A stretch of 10,520 nt of DNA, from assembly GCA_047611425.1 (NCBI GenBank), contig JBLFWJ010000118.1, forward strand, positions 1 through 10,520. The letters run 5' to 3'. Positions 1-6,113 of this stretch are shown here, piece by piece. This stretch comes from JBLFWJ01 sp047611425 (GTDB lineage: Bacteria; Bacteroidota; Bacteroidia; UBA10329). The translations under genes and the position numbers were made by a program. The first letter of the stretch is position 1. The number at the start of each line of letters is the position of its first letter. The notes under the pieces are model-generated. The model had not been told where the DNA came from and did no database searches. It saw only the letters and a list, made by a program, of their open reading frames with translations.

Positions 1-60
1 CCATTCAAGGCATTCAATAAACTTTCGGCCGCGCGTAAATGGTTGAATACGCACAGGTAG
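1..60 (+). CDS. C-terminal end of a possible plus-strand protein (partial, 5' end outside window)
   Basis: Frame 1 is open from the first base and reads PFKAFNKLSAARKWLNTHR before a TAG stop at 58-60. The ending has a helix-like, basic, soluble composition and looks like a real protein C-terminus. The stop lies 13 nt from the stop of the minus-strand polyferredoxin gene, which would be an ordinary convergent arrangement. The two other plus frames stop within the first 45 bases. The pattern F-x-x-x-x-x-A-x-x-W-L is reminiscent of the ends of small STAS/SEC14-like (SpoIIAA-like) proteins, but nineteen residues cannot establish a family, so no function is assigned. Extending the contig leftwards would settle whether this is a gene. 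Confidence 0.4.
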   Translation, partial: PFKAFNKLSAARKWLNTHR

Positions 61-73
61 TTATTTCAAGAAT

Positions 74-1450
74 CTAGTTGATTCCGTCTCGTAACCCAAC
101 TCCATCATTTCCAAATGTGATCGGATTATCATTTTCACGGTCTGTATGAGTTGACCCATTTTCGAGATTAAGAACTCCTCTCGGACAAACTGTGGAACAG
201 ATTCCACATCCGACACAAGAAGATCTAACGATATTCTCACCTCGTTGAGCATAACTCTGAACGTCAATACCCATTTCGCAATACGTGCTGCAATTACCGC
301 AACTAATGCACTGGCCTCCGTTGGTTGTGATTCTAAATCGAGAGAAGTATTTCTGAAGTAGGCCCAGATAAGCTGCCATTGGGCAACCAAACCGACACCA
401 TACTCTTGTTCCCAATAAAGGATAGAATCCAACTCCAATTACACCCGCAAATGCTTGACCGATAAAGAATGCATACCCTTTTGTAAGAGAGTGAGAGAAT
501 TCTCCAAAAATTCCTCCAACCAAGTACGAATTGACCCAAAGAAGAACGGTTAAAAGTGTGATGAACAATAGAATAGAATAGATCATCCATCGTTCTATTT
601 TCCAGGCATTCAAGCTTTTATCGGATAGTTGTCGGAATGGATCTCCTGCTGTATTCGCCAAGCCTCCACAACCACAAACCCAGCTGCAATACCAGCGCTT
701 ACCAAAGAAGTAAGTCAAAATAGGAGTAGCGACAAATGTCATAATTGCCGAGATGATTAACATCCACAAACCGAGGGTCCCGCCTGACATTAATCCATTA
801 ACTGAATCTGGCCACAGCATGTCGTAATCCAACGGCCAGAAATAGCTGAAGTAGTATTCAGGCTGACTCATGGATTTGAGAAACTGTGGAATTAGAAACG
901 CGAATCCAAGCTGAAAGAACATGATTGAAGACGTTCTTACTATTTGATAATTGGAATGACGATACTTAATGATGGCCCGTACGCCCATAATCAATATTGA
1001 AACCGTGTATACGAACGAGTACAGAAACCACTGATCGGCACGGTGTCCAAAAACGCCTTCACTCAAAGGGTTGAACATGGTAACGATTGCTGCTTCACCC
1101 CAAAGATCATTTCCACCCCAATAAAGAAGGATGTAAAATCCAGTTAGAAAGATTCCGAATGCCCAACCCAATACTCCTCTGTTGGTTAAGGATGAACTGA
1201 ATATATTGTTGTTCTGTACGCCTGCAGGGCGGTTAAGAAACGTACGAAGCACGTAAATGGACAGACCAAGGAAGGATCCAAATACACCTGTCCAGAAATA
1301 AAAACTAGGGTCATTGTTTGCAGGACCAAATGCGCCAATTGTCACAGAAAGTAATGCCAACGCTGAGATAGCTACACCAATCTTTTGCACGACATCAAGC
1401 CCTGGAGCATGTGGATTAACCAACGAAATGCTAAATCCTTCTTTGCTCAC
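74..1450 (-). CDS. Membrane polyferredoxin, NosR/NapH/CcoG-like 4Fe-4S binding protein
   Basis: Predicted inner-membrane electron-transfer protein of 458 residues. About eight hydrophobic spans are visible, roughly at residues 22-43, 50-71, 92-111, 140-165, 173-191, 222-249, 288-310 and 325-346. Cysteine motifs follow in the order typical of NosR/NapH/RdxA-type polyferredoxins: a C255-x3-C259-x-C261-G-G motif after the sixth span, C352-x3-C356-P after the last span, then two 4Fe-4S ferredoxin motifs, C381/C384/C387/C391 and C412/C415/C418/C422-P. The N-terminal FMN-binding domain of full NosR is absent, and there are more spans than in NapH. The start is GTG at 1450, overlapping the stop of the upstream flavoreductase gene (GTGA), which implies translational coupling and a shared function. 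The likely role is accepting electrons from that reductase and passing them through the membrane. The final acceptor is unknown. Family confidence is high; the physiological role is inferred. Confidence 0.9.
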   Translation of the reverse strand: MSKEGFSISLVNPHAPGLDVVQKIGVAISALALLSVTIGAFGPANNDPSFYFWTGVFGSFLGLSIYVLRTFLNRPAGVQNNNIFSSSLTNRGVLGWAFGIFLTGFYILLYWGGNDLWGEAAIVTMFNPLSEGVFGHRADQWFLYSFVYTVSILIMGVRAIIKYRHSNYQIVRTSSIMFFQLGFAFLIPQFLKSMSQPEYYFSYFWPLDYDMLWPDSVNGLMSGGTLGLWMLIISAIMTFVATPILTYFFGKRWYCSWVCGCGGLANTAGDPFRQLSDKSLNAWKIERWMIYSILLFITLLTVLLWVNSYLVGGIFGEFSHSLTKGYAFFIGQAFAGVIGVGFYPLLGTRVWCRFGCPMAAYLGLLQKYFSRFRITTNGGQCISCGNCSTYCEMGIDVQSYAQRGENIVRSSCVGCGICSTVCPRGVLNLENGSTHTDRENDNPITFGNDGVGLRDGIN

Positions 1451-2727
1451 GCGCTTGTCGTTTGAAATTTGTTCTGTACTTCCTTCTCGAATTTTTTGAA
1501 AAACTCTGGATCAAAATTCGCTCTGGATAACCCGCTTACAACTTCTGTAATCTGTGCTTTAGATTTAATCCAGCCAGCGCAGACCTCCTGCTTGAGTCTA
1601 ACTCCCATTGCATTAAACCCCTTTACTTCTTTTGATTCCTTATCGTACACAATTCGAATGGCTCGTTTCCGCTTTGCACATTCCCAATAGAAGCTCGTTT
1701 CTCCTTCGGGTAAAACTGCCGGTACGGTTCCATACGTCTGATATTCAATATCCATAAATTTGGCGGAATTAAACCAGATTCCGGGATTGTATGAAGTTGG
1801 TGACCCACAAATTGTGGCGGCAACCGTTTCGCCCATTATCTTACCTGTGTACCAAACAGGCTCAATTGGCCTTCTATTGGCAATAGGTACTCGCTGTTGA
1901 GCACAATCTCCAAGGGCGTAGATATTCTTGATGTTTGAACGAAGATGCTCATCAACACAGACACCCTTTTTCACTTCAATTCCGGAATCTTTTAAAAATT
2001 CAATGTTTGGGTGAACACCAACGGTAAGTCCTACAAACTGGCAATCCAACTCTTCTCCATCACTCAAAATCACACTTTTCGCCCTTCCGCTTTCATCTGT
2101 TTTAATCTCTTTCAACTCTGTTGATAATCTTAAATCCACATGATGCTCGCGAATGTGCGTATTGATCATATCAGATTCTTCTGACGGTAGAACCCCATTC
2201 CAAAAGCTTTTCTCTCTCACAACGAACGTAACTGGAATTTGTCTGGATAGAAGCATTTCCACCATCTCAATTCCAATCAATCCTCCACCAACAACAACAG
2301 CTCTTTTTATTCCTTTGGTGTCTCGCTCCATTGCTTCCAAATCTTGGTAGCTATAAAGACCTTGAACGCCTTTCAAGTCCTGACCCGGCCAGCCGAATTT
2401 ATTAGGAGAAGAACCAGAAGCAATTATCAGATCATCGTAAGTCATTTTCTCACCGGAGTCCAGTGTGATGGTATTATTCTCTGGCTGTACCGACTGAACG
2501 TATGCACGTTTTAATTCAATTCTGTTCTTTTCCCAAAACCAATCTTCATATGGTTTTGTGTGCTCATATTTCATGTGTCCCATGTAGATATACATGAGTG
2601 CAGTGCGAGAATAGAAATGATCGGTTTCAGCTGAAATGACGGTAATTCGGTGGTCGCTTCGTTTTCGAATGTGACGGGCAGCGGTAATACCGCTTATTCC
2701 ATTGCCTATGATAATGACATGCCCCAT
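1447..2727 (-). CDS. NAD(P)/FAD-dependent oxidoreductase (pyridine nucleotide-disulfide reductase superfamily, class I-like fold)
   Basis: Soluble 426-residue flavoprotein. An N-terminal FAD Rossmann motif GNGISG (residues 8-13) follows a short beta strand, a second dinucleotide motif GGGLIGIE (147-154) would bind NAD(P)H, the ASGSSP segment (103-108) matches the ATG-like signature, and NIYALGDCA (268-276) is the second FAD-contacting motif. This layout is that of nitrite-reductase-type, rubredoxin-reductase-type and ferredoxin-reductase-type enzymes, which oxidise NAD(P)H and reduce a small redox partner. The redox-active CxxxxC pair of disulfide reductases is not seen near the first FAD motif, so the partner is probably an Fe-S protein. 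The C-terminal 120 or so residues differ from the classic dimerisation domain and contain aromatic and Cys positions (C350, C383). It is the first gene of a two-gene operon; its stop overlaps the GTG start of the membrane polyferredoxin, the obvious candidate electron acceptor. The ATG start at 2727 lacks a clear Shine-Dalgarno sequence, as is usual in Bacteroidota. Confidence 0.92.
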   Translation of the reverse strand: MGHVIIIGNGISGITAARHIRKRSDHRITVISAETDHFYSRTALMYIYMGHMKYEHTKPYEDWFWEKNRIELKRAYVQSVQPENNTITLDSGEKMTYDDLIIASGSSPNKFGWPGQDLKGVQGLYSYQDLEAMERDTKGIKRAVVVGGGLIGIEMVEMLLSRQIPVTFVVREKSFWNGVLPSEESDMINTHIREHHVDLRLSTELKEIKTDESGRAKSVILSDGEELDCQFVGLTVGVHPNIEFLKDSGIEVKKGVCVDEHLRSNIKNIYALGDCAQQRVPIANRRPIEPVWYTGKIMGETVAATICGSPTSYNPGIWFNSAKFMDIEYQTYGTVPAVLPEGETSFYWECAKRKRAIRIVYDKESKEVKGFNAMGVRLKQEVCAGWIKSKAQITEVVSGLSRANFDPEFFKKFEKEVQNKFQTTSA

Positions 2728-2812
2728 TCGCTGGAAAACTACATTAATTCTGATTCAGACTTAGAGCAAGATGTCGCTAATAAGACCCATTTTGTACACA
2801 GCCATTAATGAT

Positions 2813-2841
2813 CAAACTAACTTGAACCTAAATTAGTTTTG
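2813..2841. promoter_or_regulatory. Divergent promoter region with back-to-back -7-like elements
   Basis: TAGTTTTG at 2834-2841 (plus strand) matches the Bacteroidota -7 consensus TAnnTTTG exactly and lies 14 nt before the preferred msrB ATG. CAAACTAA at 2813-2820, read on the minus strand as TTAGTTTG, is a near-match facing the flavoreductase gene. The two arms form an imperfect inverted repeat with a 12-nt spacer. I find no clear -33 TTG at the standard distance for either, so the call rests on the -7 elements alone. The rest of the 128-bp gap between the two divergent genes shows no other structure. Confidence 0.4.
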
Positions 2842-2855
2842 TGTGTTTTGAAATC

Positions 2856-3335
2856 ATGAGACGATTACCCATCCTATTCCTGACAGTTCTAGTTTCTCAA
2901 GTGGCCTGTGGTCAAGTTGACAAACAGTCCAAAACTGCTGACGAGATTATGAAAGTCAACTGGTCAGATGATCAATGGAAACAAATGCTCACACCCGAAC
3001 AGTACAGGGTAACCCGAGAGAAAGGAACAGAACGGGCTTTCTCCGGAGCGTACTGGAATCATAAGGAATTAGGAACCTACAAATGCGTGTGCTGTGAAAG
3101 CCCATTGTTTCATTCCTCAACCAAGTTCAAAAGTGGAACGGGTTGGCCAAGCTATTATCAGCCAGTAAATGATGTTAATGTGAAAGAAGAAGCTGATTAT
3201 TCGTGGGGAGTTCGGGCAGAAGTGCTTTGCGCAAAATGTGATGCACATCTGGGCCACGTATTTGACGATGGACCCGAACCAACCGGATTGAGGTATTGCA
3301 TTAATTCGGCTTCACTTTCTTTTGAAAACGAATAA
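2856..3335 (+). CDS. msrB: Exported peptide-methionine (R)-S-oxide reductase
   Basis: Reduces methionine-R-sulfoxide in oxidised proteins. The MsrB fold fills residues about 33-159, counted from the ATG at 2856. Zinc is held by two CxxC pairs (C77/C80 within KCVCC, and C125/C128 within CAKCDAHLGHVF), and the catalytic cysteine is C148 in RYCINSASL. The usual resolving Cys before GWPS is Thr here (SGTGWPS), as in some 1-Cys-type MsrBs such as mammalian MsrB2. The N-terminus is a signal peptide: two Arg, then a hydrophobic stretch ending at VACGQ, so the enzyme works in the periplasm or anchored to the envelope. The lipobox is poor (QVAC), so lipidation is uncertain. The frame extends to a GTG at 2841, but that codon is part of the TAGTTTTG -7-like element and would precede the transcript start, so the ATG at 2856 is preferred. 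The product is 159 residues, normal for MsrB plus a leader. Confidence 0.93.
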   Translation: MRRLPILFLTVLVSQVACGQVDKQSKTADEIMKVNWSDDQWKQMLTPEQYRVTREKGTERAFSGAYWNHKELGTYKCVCCESPLFHSSTKFKSGTGWPSYYQPVNDVNVKEEADYSWGVRAEVLCAKCDAHLGHVFDDGPEPTGLRYCINSASLSFENE

Positions 3336-3366
3336 GCACATCGCCTAAATTGGCACGGCAAGTGTT

Positions 3367-3374
3367 TAGTTTTA
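3367..3374 (+). promoter_or_regulatory. Possible -7 promoter element upstream of the DUF5686 gene
   Basis: TAGTTTTA matches seven of eight positions of the Bacteroidota TAnnTTTG element and sits 19 nt before the TTG start. A TTGG at 3350-3353 could act as the -33 box, but its spacing is shorter than usual. With only 58 nt after msrB and no terminator hairpin between, read-through from msrB is also possible. Confidence 0.3.
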
Positions 3375-3393
3375 GGGCATTAAGCCACACCCC

Positions 3394-6036
3394 TTGAATC
3401 ATTCTTTCATTCGCGTAATTTTAGTTCTATTTGCCCTGCCCTTTGCGGCTGTCAGCCAGAACGTTCAGTTGACCGGAGTCGTAAATGACCAAGATGGTAA
3501 GTCAATTCCTTTCGTTACCGTTTACATTGAAGGGTCTACCAACGGAACTACAACCAATGCAAATGGGGCATACATCCTGAGCCTTTCGCCAGGCTATCAT
3601 ACCGTGGTTTTTAGAAGTATGGGATACGCCACTTTGATCAAACCAACTCAAGTTGATGGTAATCTTGAAATGAATGTCACCATTCAACCTCAGTCCTATA
3701 GATTGAAAGAAGTGCAGGTTGATGGAAATGAGGACCCTGCCGATCGAATAATGAGACTGGCTCGAGGCAAACGAAAATTCTATCAAAGGCAGATTGATGA
3801 GTACGCTTGCAAAGTTTACATCAAGGGCATCAACTATATTAAAAACGCTCCAAAACGAATATTAGGTCAAGACATCAATATTGATGGGTTGGACAAAACA
3901 AGAAGTGGAATCGTTTATCTCTCCGAATCGGTTTCGGAACTGTATTACAAAGCCCCAGATAAGACTACAGAACGAGTAATAGCATCTAAAGTTAGCGGCA
4001 ATTCTCAAGGGTTTACCTGGAATAACGCAACTAGCATTCAATTCAATTTTTACGATCGTAGCTATAACCTCGAAGGATTGAGTGATCGTGATTTGGTTTC
4101 TCCATTATCACCAAATGCTCGGCTTTATTATCGATTTAAGTATAAGGGCTTTTTTATGGAGGACAGCTTGATTATCAATAAAATCAAGGTGATTCCAAAG
4201 GTTAAAGGTGTTCCACTTTTCAAAGGATACCTCTTAATTCAAGAGAATACTTGGAGGGTTCATGGGGCTGATATGTTTATGACTAAAGATGCTGGAATCG
4301 ACTTTGTGGATACCGTTAAAATGAAGGTTGATTTTGTGCCCATTAACGAAGATGTATGGTTGAAAAAGTCACTAACATTCGATCTTAGTTTTAATGTTAA
4401 GCTGGTTGGGATAAAAGGTTGGGGATCTTATTCATCTGTGTATTCCGATTACGAGATTGGTGATTTTGTTCCGGAACCAAAAGAAATTCGATTGGATGTT
4501 TCTGAGGAAGAATTAGCAATTGATTCTGCAGAGAGGGAAAGGCCTAGGGAAAAGTCGGAGTCCCGAAATGATTTCGAAAAACTGATAGAAGCATCAGCAG
4601 ATTCAACAGAACAAAAAGATCAAATGAAAGATCTAATCGGCAAATATTCTGATGTAAAGCGTGGGCCGCTTATTAAAGTTGAGTCGGAAGCAAATGAAAT
4701 GAATGAAGCGTTTTGGGATTCGGTTCGTGTAATTCCATTAACCGAGGTAGAAGCGTTGGATTATGACCGAAAGGATAGTCTTGAGTTGGTTCGAGATACG
4801 GATGTTTACAAAGACTCACTTGATAAAGAGAACAACAAATTCAAAATTGGGGACCTTGTGTTTGGCTATCAGTATTCACACCGGAAGAAACGTCTGCAGC
4901 TAGAGTTACCTTCCTTGTTAACGGTAATGAACTTTAATCCTGTTGAAGGATACAATTTTACGTTGGATCCTAGATTGAGCTATATGGATGATAAGAACAG
5001 ACGAATCATGTCTGCTCAGATTTCTGCTCGATACGGATTAGCCTCTGCTCGATTTTACCTGAAAGGTTCCTTAGTACGGCACTTGAATCGGTATTGGAGG
5101 TCATCTGTAAGAGTGGAGGGTGGTCAATACATCGAGCAATTTTCGAATGGAAGCATCAAAGAATCCATTAACTCACTTTATTCGGTTTTATGGGAAACCA
5201 GTCATTTACGCGTTTACCGACATTCTTATGGAAAAGCCAGTTGGGGGCGCGAATTGTTCAATGGATTCAAAGTAAGACTGGAAGGATACTATGGGAAACG
5301 TGACCCGTTAAGGAATTCAACGGATCTTAAAAATCAGTTCATTGAAAGCGAAAGTCGAAGCTTTAAATCCAACGATGAGTTGAATGAAGATGTGGATTCA
5401 AGACCAGCATTAATTTCATCTCATACAGCAGCTACTTCCACAATACGTGTGAGCTATCAGCCTGGTGCTCAGTATATAGAGCATCCAGATCGTAAGTTAT
5501 CTCTTGGTTCAAAGTATCCCCATTTCAGACTTCAGTACACCAAAGGTTGGGCAGGTATTATGGGTAGTGAAACCAATTTTGATCATGTTGCTCTTACAAT
5601 TCGAGACGATCACAATCTTGGAATGATTGGTAGGTTGGAGTGGCGTGTAGGTGCTGGATATTTCATCAATAAAGCCTTTGTCCCCTTTGCAGATAGACAA
5701 CACTTCAATACCTCTCTAACGCTTTTAGCTAAGAATGGATTGTCATCTTTTCGAGGCTTGCCTTATTACCATGCAAGCACGGATCAGTATCATGTAGAAG
5801 GCCATGTGGAACAACACTTTCATGGATTTGTGTTGAACAAGATTCCTCTCATTAAAAAGCTGAAGTGGCAAACAGTTGGTGGGTTCCACTATTTGTATCA
5901 ACCAAACTTTGGTCATTTCTACGAGGCGACCGTGGGTATTGAGAACATATTTAAAGTACTACGAGCAGATGTCGCTTTCCCATTTCATAACCATAAATAT
6001 CAGGGCGTTAAGGTGACGGTGAGCTTACCTTTCTAA
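3394..6036 (+). CDS. DUF5686 outer-membrane protein with carboxypeptidase-regulatory-like N-terminal domain
   Basis: Large 880-residue exported protein. Residues 1-21 form a Sec signal peptide ending near AAVSQ. Residues about 24-105 form a CarboxypepD_reg-like beta-sandwich (LTGVVNDQDGKSIPFVTV, then a GxY segment and FRSMGYAT), the module often found at the front of TonB-dependent receptors and DUF5686 proteins. The DUF5686 part begins around residue 110 and runs to the end. A charged, Glu/Asp/Lys/Ser-rich linker (about 365-480) precedes a C-terminal half rich in alternating aromatic strands. The last residues VTVSLPF end in Phe, as expected for a barrel inserted by BAM. The family is widespread in Bacteroidota but its function is unknown; it is not itself a TonB receptor because no plug domain is visible. 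The start appears to be TTG: the next in-frame ATG is at codon 76, beyond the signal peptide, and a stop lies 7 codons upstream. Neighbours are msrB upstream and a T9SS surface protein downstream. Confidence 0.9.
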   Translation: MNHSFIRVILVLFALPFAAVSQNVQLTGVVNDQDGKSIPFVTVYIEGSTNGTTTNANGAYILSLSPGYHTVVFRSMGYATLIKPTQVDGNLEMNVTIQPQSYRLKEVQVDGNEDPADRIMRLARGKRKFYQRQIDEYACKVYIKGINYIKNAPKRILGQDINIDGLDKTRSGIVYLSESVSELYYKAPDKTTERVIASKVSGNSQGFTWNNATSIQFNFYDRSYNLEGLSDRDLVSPLSPNARLYYRFKYKGFFMEDSLIINKIKVIPKVKGVPLFKGYLLIQENTWRVHGADMFMTKDAGIDFVDTVKMKVDFVPINEDVWLKKSLTFDLSFNVKLVGIKGWGSYSSVYSDYEIGDFVPEPKEIRLDVSEEELAIDSAERERPREKSESRNDFEKLIEASADSTEQKDQMKDLIGKYSDVKRGPLIKVESEANEMNEAFWDSVRVIPLTEVEALDYDRKDSLELVRDTDVYKDSLDKENNKFKIGDLVFGYQYSHRKKRLQLELPSLLTVMNFNPVEGYNFTLDPRLSYMDDKNRRIMSAQISARYGLASARFYLKGSLVRHLNRYWRSSVRVEGGQYIEQFSNGSIKESINSLYSVLWETSHLRVYRHSYGKASWGRELFNGFKVRLEGYYGKRDPLRNSTDLKNQFIESESRSFKSNDELNEDVDSRPALISSHTAATSTIRVSYQPGAQYIEHPDRKLSLGSKYPHFRLQYTKGWAGIMGSETNFDHVALTIRDDHNLGMIGRLEWRVGAGYFINKAFVPFADRQHFNTSLTLLAKNGLSSFRGLPYYHASTDQYHVEGHVEQHFHGFVLNKIPLIKKLKWQTVGGFHYLYQPNFGHFYEATVGIENIFKVLRADVAFPFHNHKYQGVKVTVSLPF

Positions 6037-6093
6037 TTGGGTTCTAGAAGACAACTGAACTCAATTCAATGCGTCTCAGATTGTGATTAATCT

Positions 6094-6101
6094 TACTTTA
6101 G
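6094..6101 (+). promoter_or_regulatory. Possible -7 promoter element for the surface-protein operon
   Basis: TACTTTAG differs from TAnnTTTG at one position and lies 12 nt before the first candidate ATG (6114) and 39 nt before the second (6141). No convincing -33 box is seen at the usual spacing. The 77-bp gap after the DUF5686 gene also contains a 7-bp inverted repeat (6059-6065 with 6106-6112), too short to interpret. Confidence 0.3.
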
Positions 6102-6113
6102 CGCGATTGAGTA

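Noticed and set aside
33..52. GCGTA / TACGC hairpin near the left edge as a terminator between the convergent genes
   Set aside because: The stem is only 5 bp with a 10-nt loop and no T-run on either strand, and it lies inside the likely coding end.
61..438. A 125-residue minus-strand open frame overlapping the polyferredoxin 3' end
   Set aside because: It lies in another frame under the region coding for the conserved ferredoxin cysteine motifs and has no recognisable family features; it is a shadow.
2841..2855. GTG start extending MsrB by five residues
   Set aside because: The codon overlaps an exact -7-like element, so it probably precedes the transcript start, and the ATG at 2856 gives a better signal peptide.
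3394..6036. TonB-dependent receptor identity for the 880-residue protein
   Set aside because: The N-terminal carboxypeptidase-regulatory-like domain is shared with SusC-type receptors, but no plug domain follows; the sequence fits DUF5686.
6059..6112. Inverted repeat ACTCAAT / ATTGAGT flanking the promoter of the surface-protein gene
   Set aside because: Seven-base arms 40 nt apart are expected by chance at this scale, and no further symmetry supports an operator.
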